From: Actinomadura cremea
GTDB taxonomy: Bacteria; Actinomycetota; Actinomycetes; Streptosporangiales; Streptosporangiaceae
Direction of reading: 5' to 3'
Length of the DNA: 64,000 bases
NCBI RefSeq assembly: GCF_014648495.1
Contig: NZ_BMRF01000025.1
Location: 45,547 to 109,546 of the forward strand
Both the position numbers and the translations under genes were made by a program. The notes under the pieces are model-generated. The model did no database searches. It was not told the origin of the DNA and saw nothing but the letters and a program-made list of their open reading frames with translations. Below are positions 15,464-26,600 of this stretch, piece by piece. The stretch's first letter is position 1. Each line of letters opens with the position of its first letter.

Positions 15464-17185
15464 TCACCCGGCGCCGGCCCCGGCCCGGTTCTTGGGGACC
15501 TCGGCGGCCAGTTCGGGCAGGTCGGCGCGGACGGCCTTGACCTCCCAGTAGAAGCCGTGCCCGGCCGGTTCGCCGTCCACCGTCCGGACGGCGAACCGGC
15601 CGTCCGCGACCGCGGACGCGGCCAGCGGCGACAGCGGCTCGTCACCGTCGAACCTCGGGGTGAGCTGCACGGTACGGCCGTCGGGCCTGGTCAGGGCCTC
15701 GAAGTACCGGGGCAGTTCCACGGTGGCCCGGCCGTCCGACAGGCGCCCCTCACCGCGGTAGAAGACGGCGTACTCGGGCCCTTCGACGGCGGCGTGGACG
15801 AGGTCCCGTTCCGCGGGCTCGACCGGGTGGTCGATGAGGAAGTGCTTGGCGCCCGCCCAGAGCGTGCCGTCCGCGAACATCTTGATCGGCCAGGTGTCCG
15901 TCGCGTGGTCGCCGACGTAGACGCCGCCGCCGGCGAACAGGTCGTACGTGCTGATCCCGCCGCCGCTCCAGGACGGGCCGGTGTGGTCGCCGACGGTGAG
16001 CGTCCCGGCGTCCGGTGCTCCGCCGCCCCAGGCGGCGGTGATGTGCACGCCGCCCTTGTTGAGCAGGTAGAGCCGCTCCTCCCCCGCGATGTGCAGGCGG
16101 CCCTGGCCGATGATCGACTTGGTCGGCGCGTGGTACACGTCCTGCGCCAGCAGGTTGGCCTGGACGGTCAGGTCGCCCCGGGTCACGACGGTGTTCTCGA
16201 ACGTCGTGCCGCCGCGGACCGCCAGCGCGCCGCCCCGGCCCACGACGGCGGCGGCGGTGACCTCCCGCGCGTGCAGGTCGGCGTACGGTCGGGACCCGAA
16301 GGAGTAGTCGAGCGACGGCCAGGACGAGCTGGGGTCGACGAGTTCGAAGCCGCGTCCGGCGCGGAACGAGAGCTGGCCGTGCTGGACGCCGTGGCCCCAG
16401 AATCCGAGCGCCGAGACGACCTGTCCGCTGGTCACCGCCGCGCCGGTGAGGGAGCCGAGATGCAGCATGCCCCCGGCGACGCGGAGCCGTTCGGCGCCGC
16501 CCTGGAGGAAGTCGATCGTGTCCCCGGCGTCGTTGTTCACGCCGATCAGCAGGGTGGTCTCCTCGCCGCCGCGCACGTAGTAGCGGATGAACGCCTCGTC
16601 GCCGAGGCCGCCGCCTGGGTCGGAGGGGAACTGGACGCCGGACCCGCGGTCGTTCCCCGCCGTCGGCGTGATCGCACCGCCGAGGACGCGCAGCCCGGCG
16701 GCGGCGCGGGAGGAGGTGTCGACGGTCACGGTGCCGCCGCGCCGGGTGACGGACGCCAGCGTGATGGAGCGGCCGGGGTCGGCCGGCGGGCCCGCGGCGA
16801 ACCGGAGCAGCCCCTCCTCGGTGAGCCGGGTGGGCCGGGCGACGCCGCCGTCGCCGTTCACGTCGGTCTCCCGTTCCAGCAGCGTGATCGTCAGCACGTG
16901 GACGCCGTCGCCGGGCAGGGCGAGGCGGGTGTCCTCCGGCAGGACGATCGGGGCGCCGTCGGCGTCCACCGCGACCCCGGCGGAGACGATGACGTCCCCG
17001 CCCGCGGGGGCCACCGCGAGCCCGGACAGCACCCCGGACGGCGTCCGCGCGCGGGTCAGCAGGTGCTGCCGGGACAGCAGGTAGTCGAGCCCCTGCGCGA
17101 GGTCGGCCGCGCGCAGGAACTGGTAGTCGAAGTAGCGCGGCCGGGCCATCGGCAGGGCCGCGCCGTTCTTCCAGACGATGCTCAT
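15464..17185 (-). CDS. Tail-fibre-like beta-structured protein, last gene of the giant operon
   Basis: A 573-residue protein starting MSIVWKNGAALPMARPRYFD. The N-terminal ~100 residues (FDYQFLRAADLAQGLDYLL...HLLTRARTPSGVLSGLAV) look like a docking or baseplate-type domain. The middle is rich in short beta-repeat phrases (GDLTVQANLLAQDVYHAPTK, GRLHIAGEERLYLLNKGGVH), as in phage tail spikes and fibres. The C-terminal ~130 residues start at KHFLIDHPVEPAERDLVHAA and contain GRATVELPRYFEAL, a module I recognise from the ends of large surface or fibre-like proteins. There is no signal peptide. Function unknown. The operon context suggests a fibre or adhesin part of a larger assembly. Confidence 0.75.
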   Translation of the reverse strand: MSIVWKNGAALPMARPRYFDYQFLRAADLAQGLDYLLSRQHLLTRARTPSGVLSGLAVAPAGGDVIVSAGVAVDADGAPIVLPEDTRLALPGDGVHVLTITLLERETDVNGDGGVARPTRLTEEGLLRFAAGPPADPGRSITLASVTRRGGTVTVDTSSRAAAGLRVLGGAITPTAGNDRGSGVQFPSDPGGGLGDEAFIRYYVRGGEETTLLIGVNNDAGDTIDFLQGGAERLRVAGGMLHLGSLTGAAVTSGQVVSALGFWGHGVQHGQLSFRAGRGFELVDPSSSWPSLDYSFGSRPYADLHAREVTAAAVVGRGGALAVRGGTTFENTVVTRGDLTVQANLLAQDVYHAPTKSIIGQGRLHIAGEERLYLLNKGGVHITAAWGGGAPDAGTLTVGDHTGPSWSGGGISTYDLFAGGGVYVGDHATDTWPIKMFADGTLWAGAKHFLIDHPVEPAERDLVHAAVEGPEYAVFYRGEGRLSDGRATVELPRYFEALTRPDGRTVQLTPRFDGDEPLSPLAASAVADGRFAVRTVDGEPAGHGFYWEVKAVRADLPELAAEVPKNRAGAGAG

Positions 17186-17234
17186 TGCGGGTCTCCAGAC
17201 GGTGTCGGTGCCGTGCTCGGGACGGGGGCCGGGG

Positions 17235-19121
17235 TCAGCGCGGCCCGACCGCGTCGTGGCGCAGGCCGCTGGAGGCGGTGCCGCCTCCGGTGCGCTTGAC
17301 GCGGGCGAGCCACAGGTGCACCGAGCCGTCCGTCCAGCGGGCGAGCCGCCATTCGCGGACGACGCGGATCCCGGAGCGGCCGACCTCCTCCTCGGGGATG
17401 TCGAGCCGCACCACCGTCCCGGTGTCGGGGGCGACGGTCCAGTCGAGGACCCGGCCGTGCCCGGTGACCGGCACGGGCGTCCCGTCCCGGGTGGGCTGCT
17501 GGAGGGGGACGCGGCGCAGCCGGACGCTGTCGGGACGGCCGCCGTAGGGCGCCGGGACGAGCGGCACCCAGTTGTCCGGGACCGTGGTGGCGAAGGTGTA
17601 GGTCGGCTCGGGCAGGCCCGGGACCTCGGCGCGGTCGGGCACCCGGGCACGGCGCACCTGGCCGTCCCGGTCGATGGGCTCCCCGGTCGCGCCGGTGACC
17701 GTCCGCTCGACCGCCCACGCCAGGTTGGCCGTCTCGTCGCGGAGGAACCGCACCTCCTCGACGGGCGCCGACCACAGCGCGGACGCGGTGGTCGGCGGGA
17801 GGACGAGCACGGGCGCCGGCGGCCCGCCGCGCGCGGACGCGGGCCGGAACAGCCCCCACGAGCCGCCCGGCCCGGTGCCGCCCGAGGGGGTCGGGGGCAC
17901 CAGGGTGCGGACGCCGAAGCTGTCGGTCACCACGAGCGACCGGACGCGGGTGACCGAGCCGCCCGGCACCTCGACGGGGACGATGAAGTGGTCGTTGGCG
18001 TAGACGGTGGCGTACTCCAGCAGCACCATCCGGGCCAGGTCCGTGGCGCCCGCGCCGACCCGTCCGAGATTGACGTCGGCGTTCTCCATCTCCCAGAACC
18101 GCGTGGCCGGCATCCCGGGGTAGGCGGCCACGGTGGGCACGACCACGTGGGTGCGCCGCTCGGCGTCGGCGGGGGCGTGCAGCGAGGCGTCCGGGTCGTG
18201 GTCGAGGTGGTACCAGTCGAGCCGGTCGCCGTCGTACTCGGGCGCCGTCAGGACCGTCTCGGCGTCCGCCCCGCCGCCCGTGCCGCGGGCCCCGACCGCG
18301 AAGGCGTACTCCATCCGTTCCCGCTGCCAGGCGCGGACGTCCGCGCCCGGGGTGTCGACCAGCGGCAGGAAACCGTCCGGCGGCCACGGCGGGTCCTGCG
18401 CGGCGCCCGGGACGGGCGCCAGCACGCCGGGCAGCCGCATCAGGTGGCCGGGATCGGGGGCGTCCGCGGGCCGCTCCCCCACCCGGAGCCAGTCCAGCCA
18501 GCCGGCGACGGCCGCGGTGACGGCGGCCGACAGCTCCGCCGGGACCCGCACCGTGCCGGGGAACAGGCCCTCGGCGTGGTCGCGGAGCACGTCCGTGCCG
18601 TGCGGCGCCCGGCCCGCCATGATCCGCAGGTACCCGCTCGTCGCCTCGTCGGCGGCGGACGGCCCGTCCGCGGGCGGGCCCGGGATCGGGTAGCGCGCGA
18701 CGACGCCCGCGCGCACCGCGCCCGCGCCGTGCTCGTCCAGGAAGCGCAGCAGCGCCTGCCCGGTCTCGGCGGCCCAGCGCAGGTCGTGGGCGCCGCCGGT
18801 GTCCTCGGCTTCGACGACCGACTCCAGCGGGCGGTCGGCGGGCAGCGGCGCCGCCGGTCCCCCGGCCGTCCCGTGGCGGACCTCGGTGAACCGCGCGGAC
18901 TCGACGTCGAGCCTGGCCAGCACCGGAGTGCCGGCGTCCTCCCCCTGGAACTCGCCGAGCTGCCACTGCCGGGCGAGGAACCACAGCGGGTCGGCGGTGC
19001 GGGCCTCCAGCGCCGGGCTGAGGTCCTCGGCGCGGGTGCGCGGCTCCAGCCTGCTCCACGTGGTGATCGACGGGACGTGCGCGGGCGGGGCGGCGGCCCG
19101 GGTGATGTCGGGAACGGTCAT
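17235..19121 (-). CDS. Unknown large protein of the giant operon (628 aa)
   Basis: A 628-residue protein starting [21 protein letters not shown] do not recognise a named domain. Distinctive conserved-looking segments are [21 protein letters not shown] (about residues 43-63) and [16 protein letters not shown] with [20 protein letters not shown] (about 340-375). These have the low-gap, motif-dense look of a conserved family rather than a random ORF. There is no signal peptide, membrane helix or obvious catalytic motif. The ATG overlaps the upstream gene stop as ATGA, with GGAGGGGATC as ribosome-binding site. The gap to the downstream fibre-like gene is 49 nt. It is probably a structural component. 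Confidence 0.78.
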   Translation of the reverse strand: MTVPDITRAAAPPAHVPSITTWSRLEPRTRAEDLSPALEARTADPLWFLARQWQLGEFQGEDAGTPVLARLDVESARFTEVRHGTAGGPAAPLPADRPLESVVEAEDTGGAHDLRWAAETGQALLRFLDEHGAGAVRAGVVARYPIPGPPADGPSAADEATSGYLRIMAGRAPHGTDVLRDHAEGLFPGTVRVPAELSAAVTAAVAGWLDWLRVGERPADAPDPGHLMRLPGVLAPVPGAAQDPPWPPDGFLPLVDTPGADVRAWQRERMEYAFAVGARGTGGGADAETVLTAPEYDGDRLDWYHLDHDPDASLHAPADAERRTHVVVPTVAAYPGMPATRFWEMENADVNLGRVGAGATDLARMVLLEYATVYANDHFIVPVEVPGGSVTRVRSLVVTDSFGVRTLVPPTPSGGTGPGGSWGLFRPASARGGPPAPVLVLPPTTASALWSAPVEEVRFLRDETANLAWAVERTVTGATGEPIDRDGQVRRARVPDRAEVPGLPEPTYTFATTVPDNWVPLVPAPYGGRPDSVRLRRVPLQQPTRDGTPVPVTGHGRVLDWTVAPDTGTVVRLDIPEEEVGRSGIRVVREWRLARWTDGSVHLWLARVKRTGGGTASSGLRHDAVGPR

Positions 19122-22100
19122 CTGATCCCCTCCGGAGTGAAAGGCGCGGTGGACGCCGCGGTGGGCGGCTCGTCCGGTTCCTCCGCGTCCGGGACGAAGT
19201 CGGTCGAGGTCTGCGGCTCGGCCAGGTTGATCGGGAAGTAGGCGGCGGGCAGGAACTGGCCGGCCGCGCCGAGCGAGTCGATGTCGGCGGCGCGCGCTCT
19301 GGCCAGGTCGAACGCCTCCTCGATCGTCTGGGCGAGGGCGTCGGGCTGCCAGCCGGGCGCGCCGTCGGCGGGCACGGCCACCAGGACGGCCTGCGGCGGT
19401 GCGGCGCCGGGCGCGTCGTGCTCGAAGGTCAGCCCGGTCTGCCGCCGGGCGGCGGGCACGACCTCGGTCCACTCGTCGACGAGGAGGCCCGACACGGGAG
19501 CGGTGAGGTCGAGGGCCCCGAGGGCGACCACGACCATCGAGACGACGTCGCCGTCCGGCGCGCTCTCCCCGGCCCAGCGGTCGCCCGGCTTCGAGGGGAG
19601 CTGGACGGCGCGGACGGTGGCGGGCACGGTCTCCGCTCCGGCCCCCGTGAGGGCCTCGGTGTAGGCGAGCGCGTTCTGCAGGGTCCCGAGCTTCGGCCGC
19701 ACCCGGCCGTACTTCGCCAGCCAGCGGCGGACGTCGTGCGCCGAGCCGCCGTCCAGCTCGCCGCCCGGGGCGAGCGCGGCGGCGAGCGTGCCCGGGTCGG
19801 GCACCGCGGTGGCCTGCAGGACGGGCAGGTCCTGGGCGAACAGCGCCCTGAGCCGGGCGGCCTGGAACTCGCGGCGCCGCGCGGGCGTGCCCGCCGGGAC
19901 GTCGTGGTCGGCGGGGACGCACCCGCACGCGTCGATCGTGCAGGTCAGCGGACGTCCGCGGAATTCGGCGACCACCCGGCAGTGCGCCAGCCGCCGGTGC
20001 AGGAGGTCCGCCCGCGCCGCCGCGGCCTGCTCGGCGACCCGCTGCTCCGCGCCCGGCCGCGGCGGGGGCGCCACCGCGCCGAGCACCCCGAACCCGGCGG
20101 CTGCCGCCAACTGCCGCCGCCGTTCGGCGTCGGCGCCGGACGCGAGCCCGGCGATGGCGGTGCCGAGGATCTGCAGGGCGAAGTCGGCGCGGTTCCTGGT
20201 CGCCTGGTCGAAGGTGCTCTCGGCGGCGGCACCGGGCCCGCCGAGGTCGGCGGCCTCGACCGGCCTGGAGTGGGTGAGCAGCCGCCGCACGGCCGAGGCA
20301 GCCTCCAGGAACTCGGCCAGCGACACCTGGTCGGCCGGCCAGGCGGGGTCCCGCTCGAAGCCCGGCTCCAGCGTCCAGTCCTCGCCGACCTTCGCGGCGT
20401 CGCGGCGCGGCCAGGCGGCCGCCTCGATCCGCCGTTCCAGCTCGGCACCGGCGTCCGGGCGAGCGCCCCGCACCGGGGCGGCGACGTGGTCGATGGCCGG
20501 GATCTGCAGGAAGTCGAGGCTGAGGGGCGGCTGGACGACGGTTCGCGCGCCGTCCGGCGAGCGCCACGTGTTCCGCCACCTGACCCGCCGGTTGGGCGGC
20601 AGCAGGGCGGTGGCGACCGCGTCGGCAGGGGCCGCGGCGAGCACGCGCGGCTGCTCGCCGACCGCGGCGCCCCAGCGCAGCCGCTCGAACCGGGCGTCGT
20701 GGTTGAACAGCAGCAGCACCCGATGGGTGATCACCGCGCCCTCGTCGTCCGTCCGGCAGAACCGGAGCTCGGGCGGGGCGGAGCCGCCGTGCGCGGACGC
20801 GTCGAGGGCGGCGGCGGCCCGGGAGACGTTGCCCTGGGCGATCTGGTGCACGCCCTCGGCGAGCAGCGCGTCCCCCACCGCGTCGATCGCGTCGGCCAGG
20901 TCGGCCAAGACGTCCTCGACGGCGGTCCGGTCCCGGGCCGGGAGCGCCGCGAGGACCGCCTCCAGGTCTCCCGCGCGGTACCGGCGGTGCAGTTCCAGCC
21001 CGTCGGTCACCGCGGTCGACTCCACGGCCGGCTCCGCCGTCCCGTCGGGGGTGACGGCGTGGGCGCGGACCGGCGCGGCCTCACGGAACAGCGGCAGGAA
21101 GCGGTCCAGGGACCCGAGCGGGTGCTCGTGCAGGCCGCGCTCGAACCGGTAGCCGAGCAGCAGGCCGAGCGGCTGCCCGCCGCGGACGCCCGCGGCGAGC
21201 TGTTCGGCCAGCCGCGCCCGCCGCGACGTCAGGTCGACGGCCAGGGGGTTGCCCTCGTCCCGGTCCGCCGTGGCCGGGAGCGACGTGCTCTCCTGGGAAG
21301 CCCCGCCGTGGGAGCGCCAGCCGCTGCGCAGCACGGCCGCGGTGACCGCCTGGCCGAGCGACGGCGCGTGCACGTGCCCGGCCCCGTCCCGCGCCGGGTA
21401 GAGCGGCCCGGCGGGGACGCCGTCCGGCGGCGGCACCGGGTCCGGGTTCCCGAAGGGCACCAGGTTCGCGACCCAGCCGTAGCCGCCGACGTGGACTCCG
21501 GCCTTCTCCCCGGCCGGGCGCTCGCGGACGAGCGCCTCCAGCCGGCGCGTGGCGAACGAGGTGATCCAGGCGTCGAGCCGGTGCGCGGTCAGGGCGAGCG
21601 TCCCGGCCACCTCCCGCTCCAGGCGCTCCGGCGGGAGGTCCAGTTCCGCCAGCCGGGTCAGGGTGGCGCGGAAGTCGCGGATGCCGGCGGTGACGGCCGC
21701 GTGGCGCCGGTCGCCGGGCCGCTCGGCGGCGGCGAGGTAGTCGCCGACCTCCATCTCGGGGCCGGTGCCGCCGCCGGGCGGGAGCGGCGCCGCCAGGCGC
21801 CGGGCCAGTGTCGAGGTCACCTCGCGCGGGAAGATGTCGATGAGTTCCGGGTCGGGGGGCTGCCCGACGCCGTCGATCAGGGCGGCCGCGTTGGAGAATT
21901 CGCCGAGCAGGGCCGCGCGCAGCAGCCGCTGGAAGAGCGGCGCGGGCCCGGACGGCGCGGGCGCCTCGTCGGCGCGCAGGCCGGGCGCCGCGAGTTCGTC
22001 GAGGTAGGCGCGGACGGCGTCCGCGTCGGTGCCCGCGATGGGCGTGCGGAGCCGCATCGACTTGTCGGCGAAGACGGCGAGGGCCAGCGGCGGGTCGTCC

Positions 22101-23635
22101 GGGGTCGCGAGCCCGAGGTCGGTGAGGAGCCGCCGGGACGGTCCGGCCACCTCCTCCCGCCAGCCGCCGCCGAGCTCCAGGCGGGCGAACCGCCACAGCC
22201 AGGCCACGTACTCGTTGCCGAGCATGGAGCGCACCCGCATCTCGCGCGGGATCGCGTCGGTGGCGAGCACGTCGAGCACGACGCCGTCCGGATCCTCCAG
22301 GCCGGGCCGGATCCGCGGCACCGGCGACGGCAGCCACACCCGGTCGAGCAGCCGGGTCAGCAGGTCCACCGCCCGCGCCTCGCCCGGCCCGCCGCCCGCC
22401 CAGCGGCGCATCGCCGCGACCGGCAGCACCCCGTAGACCTGCGCGCCGACGCGCAGGGCGGGCAGCGGCCCGTCGGGGTGGACGTGCGAGACGAAGTGGG
22501 ACCGGACGGCGGGCAGGTCGGCGACCCGGCCCGCCGCCGCGCCGTCCATGAGGTGGCGGACGAGGTAGTCCGGGCCCGCGGGCCAGAGCAGCCGCCGCAC
22601 CGCCGCACCGGCCCGGCGCAGGTCGTCCGCGCCGTTCGGGGCGCGGCCCAGCGCGGTGGCCGCACCGGACGGGACGGGAGCACGCCGCGTCCGCGCCAGG
22701 ACGTCTCCGGACGGGTGGGCGAGCGGGAGGGCGAGCGCCTCGGCGAGCAGCGCCGCCGCGCCGTCCGGATCGGCCGCCGCGGCGGCGTCCGCGGTGACGC
22801 GCGCCGCCGCCGCGGTCTCGCGGGACCGGGGCGAGTACCCACTGGCCGCCGTCTCGGTGTTGTTGGTGGGAGTGCCGGGCGGGACGAACCCGAGCCCGAC
22901 CGTCGCGGCCTGCGCCTCCAGCAGCTCGGCGAGGACCGCGGCGCCCGCCTCCGGGTCGCCGCTCTCGTCCACGCCGAACACGACGAGCAGCTCGATCTCC
23001 TCGGCGGCGCCGTCGACGGCGACCGCCATGCCCGCCTCCAGCGCGGCCGGGAACTCGACCAGCCAGCGCATGCCCTCGTCGAGCGGGGCGTCCTCGTCGG
23101 TGGGCTCGTCGGTGGGCTCGTCGGTGGGCTCGTCGGTCGGCTCGTCGGGGTGCTGGGTCCGGGCGGGCGACGGGCCGACCGCCAGGTCCGGGCGCACGTC
23201 GTGGGGGAAGGTCGCCGTGATGATCCGCCCGGCGGCGGTGCGGGCGGCGAGCCGCCAGCGGGTGGGCATCGCCCGGGCGCGCGGCGCCTCCTCCCAGCTG
23301 CGGGTCCGCTCCAGCGGGCCGGGGAACGTCCCGGAGTCGTCCGGCTGCATGACCCGCGCGATCCACGTCGCGCGGGGGGCGCCGTGGTACCGGACGAGCT
23401 CCTCCCAGGCGTCCGGGCCGCCGTCCTGCTCCCAGTAGCGGCGGCCCGCCTCCCGTTCGGCGGCGGTCAGGGCGGGCTCGTGCGAGTCGACGTGGATCTG
23501 GTCGGGGTAGACGCGGACGAGCAGCCGGTCCCCGTCGAACCTGGTCTCCAGGCGGACGGGCAGCAGTACCACCGGGTAGCGCGTGGACAGCGACCATCCC
23601 GTGGCGGGCACGGGGCCGGACAGTGAAGGGCTCAT
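19118..23635 (-). CDS. Unknown giant protein of the giant operon (1505 aa)
   Basis: A 1505-residue protein starting [20 protein letters not shown]. The N-terminus contains [14 protein letters not shown] and [21 protein letters not shown], followed by [11 protein letters not shown], a strongly patterned block that looks like a conserved family signature. Around residues 165-181 is a low-complexity acidic linker of PTDE repeats encoded by a 12-bp tandem repeat. A cysteine-rich spot ([11 protein letters not shown]) occurs near residue 1235. The C-terminus contains [20 protein letters not shown]. No signal peptide, transmembrane helix or known catalytic motif was seen. ATGA overlaps couple it to both neighbours. 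Function unknown; a scaffold or large structural role is a guess. Confidence 0.78.
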   Translation of the reverse strand: MSPSLSGPVPATGWSLSTRYPVVLLPVRLETRFDGDRLLVRVYPDQIHVDSHEPALTAAEREAGRRYWEQDGGPDAWEELVRYHGAPRATWIARVMQPDDSGTFPGPLERTRSWEEAPRARAMPTRWRLAARTAAGRIITATFPHDVRPDLAVGPSPARTQHPDEPTDEPTDEPTDEPTDEDAPLDEGMRWLVEFPAALEAGMAVAVDGAAEEIELLVVFGVDESGDPEAGAAVLAELLEAQAATVGLGFVPPGTPTNNTETAASGYSPRSRETAAAARVTADAAAAADPDGAAALLAEALALPLAHPSGDVLARTRRAPVPSGAATALGRAPNGADDLRRAGAAVRRLLWPAGPDYLVRHLMDGAAAGRVADLPAVRSHFVSHVHPDGPLPALRVGAQVYGVLPVAAMRRWAGGGPGEARAVDLLTRLLDRVWLPSPVPRIRPGLEDPDGVVLDVLATDAIPREMRVRSMLGNEYVAWLWRFARLELGGGWREEVAGPSRRLLTDLGLATPDDPPLALAVFADKSMRLRTPIAGTDADAVRAYLDELAAPGLRADEAPAPSGPAPLFQRLLRAALLGEFSNAAALIDGVGQPPDPELIDIFPREVTSTLARRLAAPLPPGGGTGPEMEVGDYLAAAERPGDRRHAAVTAGIRDFRATLTRLAELDLPPERLEREVAGTLALTAHRLDAWITSFATRRLEALVRERPAGEKAGVHVGGYGWVANLVPFGNPDPVPPPDGVPAGPLYPARDGAGHVHAPSLGQAVTAAVLRSGWRSHGGASQESTSLPATADRDEGNPLAVDLTSRRARLAEQLAAGVRGGQPLGLLLGYRFERGLHEHPLGSLDRFLPLFREAAPVRAHAVTPDGTAEPAVESTAVTDGLELHRRYRAGDLEAVLAALPARDRTAVEDVLADLADAIDAVGDALLAEGVHQIAQGNVSRAAAALDASAHGGSAPPELRFCRTDDEGAVITHRVLLLFNHDARFERLRWGAAVGEQPRVLAAAPADAVATALLPPNRRVRWRNTWRSPDGARTVVQPPLSLDFLQIPAIDHVAAPVRGARPDAGAELERRIEAAAWPRRDAAKVGEDWTLEPGFERDPAWPADQVSLAEFLEAASAVRRLLTHSRPVEAADLGGPGAAAESTFDQATRNRADFALQILGTAIAGLASGADAERRRQLAAAAGFGVLGAVAPPPRPGAEQRVAEQAAAARADLLHRRLAHCRVVAEFRGRPLTCTIDACGCVPADHDVPAGTPARRREFQAARLRALFAQDLPVLQATAVPDPGTLAAALAPGGELDGGSAHDVRRWLAKYGRVRPKLGTLQNALAYTEALTGAGAETVPATVRAVQLPSKPGDRWAGESAPDGDVVSMVVVALGALDLTAPVSGLLVDEWTEVVPAARRQTGLTFEHDAPGAAPPQAVLVAVPADGAPGWQPDALAQTIEEAFDLARARAADIDSLGAAGQFLPAAYFPINLAEPQTSTDFVPDAEEPDEPPTAASTAPFTPEGIR
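23093..23140. repeat. 12-bp tandem repeat, four copies, inside the 1505-aa gene
   Basis: The unit CTCGTCGGTGGG (plus strand) occurs three times perfectly at 23093-23128 and a fourth time with one mismatch at 23129-23140. On the coding strand it gives four PTDE units in an acidic linker. The repeat keeps frame, so copy-number slippage would change linker length without breaking the gene. Confidence 0.95.
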
Positions 23636-26600
23636 GAGAGGGCTCCGGTCGCTCCGGTGACGGCGGGGACGATGAGGGCGCCGGGCGCCGGGCCGGTGCG
23701 GGCCCCCGGCGCCGGGTCGGGGGGCAGCAGGTCGCTCGCGTGGCGGGCGACGAGCGCGGGGCGTTGCAGGACGACGCGCGCCATGTCGGCCGCGTTGCGT
23801 CCGTAGACCGCGCCGTCCAGCGGCGCGGTGCCGAAGCCGGGAGCGTGAGGCGAGAGGAACGACGCGTCCGCGGGGAGGTGGCCCCAGTGCAGGTCGTCCC
23901 AGTGGGCACCGCTCCACGGTGTGCCGGAGACCCAGTCGTCCGGCGGGTCGTCCACGCCGAAGCGGGGCGCGGTGGGCTGCTCGCGCAGGATGAAGAAGTG
24001 CCCCGGCCGATCCGCCTCCGGGGCGGCGTCGCCCCTGGCCTCCTCGGCGGTCAGCGGGAAGCCGAACAGCAGCAGGTCGGGGTTCAGCCAGGCGTGGAAG
24101 GTCGGCGGGACGTCCGGGCCCGCGGGCCGGCGGACCGCCCCCTTCCACACCGCAGCCCGCATGGTGACGACGGTGGACGGGTAGCGGCGCATCGCCTCGC
24201 CGCGGACCACCAGGATCAGCGACCGCTCGCCGGGCGCGCCGACGGCGGTCAGGTGCGTCCCGAGCGCCCCGTTCCGCCAGGCCGGGTCGGTGAGCGGCGG
24301 GATGTCGGTCGGCGGCGTGCCCGCCGGGAGCGCGTTCCGCACGTCCCAGAACTGCGGGAACCAGGTGTTGCGCGGGTCGGCCGGGAACCCGCGCCACAGC
24401 ATCTCCCGGCTCATCTCGTGGTTCAGGCCCACGAGGAACGCCTCGATGAACCGGGGGTTGGCGGCCAGCGCGGTCAGCGTCTCGGGCGCGACCTCCGGCA
24501 GGCCGGGGACGACGTTCTCCTGCGAGAGCCCGCGCAGCAGCTCGTAGGCGGGCACGGTGAACCGGACGCCCGCGAGCAGCCGCCGCAGCGGGTCACCGGT
24601 GTCGGGAACGGCCTCGGCGAGCGGCCCGTCGCCGAGCCGCAGCCCGTCGAGGACCTTCCGCGGCACCGTCAGCTCCGGCCGGAGCCGCTCCCGGACGGCG
24701 TCCGCCGTCGCGTCGACCGCCACGGTCGCGCCGCGCGCGTCCTTGGCGCGCGCCTGGGCGGGCGCCAGGTACTTCTGGTGCTCCAGCGCCGCCTTCATGA
24801 AGTCGTCGCCCATCGCGGCGCGGTCGGCGACCAGGCTCGGCCGCAGGTCCGCGAGCGCGACGCCGCCGCCGCGGACGGACGCGCCGGCCAGCCGGTCCAC
24901 CGGGCGCGCCTCCGTCCAGCCGGTGGCGGTGCCGGTCTCGTCGAGGTCGAAGCCGACGCGGTAGACGGCGTCGTTGAGGCCGGAGGTGCTGCCGACCCGG
25001 TAGACGAGCAGGTCGGGACGGCGCGTGCCGCTGAAGTCGGCGGCGACGATCCCGGCGCCGTGGCCCCAGCCCGTCTCCCGGTCCTGCGGGACGGGGATCA
25101 GGTCGCTCCACCCGCCGAGCACGACGCCGCGGCGGTTGATCGTCCGGCCGATGCCGTACCCGGCGAAGGGGGCGCCCCCGGCGTCGGTGCCGCTGAGGAA
25201 CACCACCAGGTCGGGCCGGAGGTCCTGGGTGACGTCGGCGACGTCCACGGCCACGTCGCCGAGCCCGGAGAGCCGGTACGGCAGCGTCACCGTGTCGCTC
25301 CAGCCACCGGTGACGAGGCCGTCGTCGGACAGCCGCCAGCCGATCCGGTAGCAGATCCGGTCGTCCGCCGTGTAGACGAAGACCAGCTCGGCGCGGCCGT
25401 CGCCGTCCAGGTCGGCGAGCGCGATGTCGGCGCCGCTCACGGGGGCGCCGAGGGGGTCGTGCAGCCGGTGCGCCGCGCTCCACCGGCCGGGCACGCCCTC
25501 GGTGTCGAGGTCGAGGCCGAGCTGGTAGGCGACGTCGCCCAGTTCGTCGCCCAGCACCACCATGACCTGCGGGCCGGACGGGGTGATCCGGCCCGCCGTC
25601 ACGGCCATCACCGACACGTCGATGCCGCCCAGGTCGGGGCCGGTCCGGGCGCCGGAGAAGTCCCCGATCCGCCCCTCGGCGTCGAAGCCGTGCGCCACGC
25701 GGTGCCGGACCCGCCCGGCGCCGCCCTCGCGGGAGAAGTCGGCGACGATCAGGGACGAGAACAGCCCGACCCGGGACGCCCACCGCTTGTCGGGCGCCGG
25801 GACCTCGTCGGGCGCCCCGGCGCCGCGCGCGTCGCGCGGGAAGCCGTGGTCGGTCCACACGCTGTTGTGGTCGACCGACACCAGCCGCCCGTCGGCGGTG
25901 ACCGCGAACAGCTCGCTGTCGCGGCCGTCCCGCAGCGCGACCGGGCCGGGCTGCCGGCGCGAGAGGCCGCCGGCCGGGCGCAGGCGCGTGCCGCTCCAGG
26001 TCCACGAGTCGCCGAGGCGGTCGAGCCGGCAGAGCGACACGTCGTTCGGGTCGGCGTCGGAGACGACCAGCATGCCGATGGTGGTCCGGCCGGCGAAGTC
26101 CCTGCCGCTCTGCCGCGCCACGGACACCACGGACGTCCCGTCGTACGGGTGCCAGAAGTTCGAGGCCGGCCGGAGGTCGGCGCGGGTGATGATCAAGTAC
26201 CCGTTGCTGGACGCGTACGCCATTCCCTCGAGGTGGCTGTAGCTGGGGTAGGGGGCCGCGAGGTTGCCGTTCACCGGAGGCGTGGGCAGCGGGCCGACGT
26301 TCAGGTTGATCCACTCGCGGTCGGTGAGGCCGTGCCGGACGCACGCGTACAGACTGCCCAGGTTGGTGGTGGCGTAGACGAAGGAGCGGTTGCGGGACGA
26401 GAGCGGGCCGACCAGCACCTCCTTCGGGCTGGGGGTGGTGGGGCGGCCGAGCGCCCGCCACGTCCAGTCGCCGGTCTGGTGGTCGTGGTCGAGGGCGTGC
26501 AGGCCGCCGTCGCCGCCGAGGACGTAGACGCTGTCGCCGCCGGCGTGCGGATCGCTCCGGACGCCGCCCGGGGGGCTCCCGCGGTCGGCCCAGCGGAAGC

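Noticed and set aside
19418-23626. 1402-codon plus-strand ORF opposite the 1505-aa gene, and similar very long antisense ORFs at 23740-28728 and 32266-36417
   Set aside because: GC-rich DNA leaves antisense frames open. Their translations are low-complexity Arg/Gly/Ala/Val with no motifs, while the minus-strand frames show conserved domains and coupled starts.
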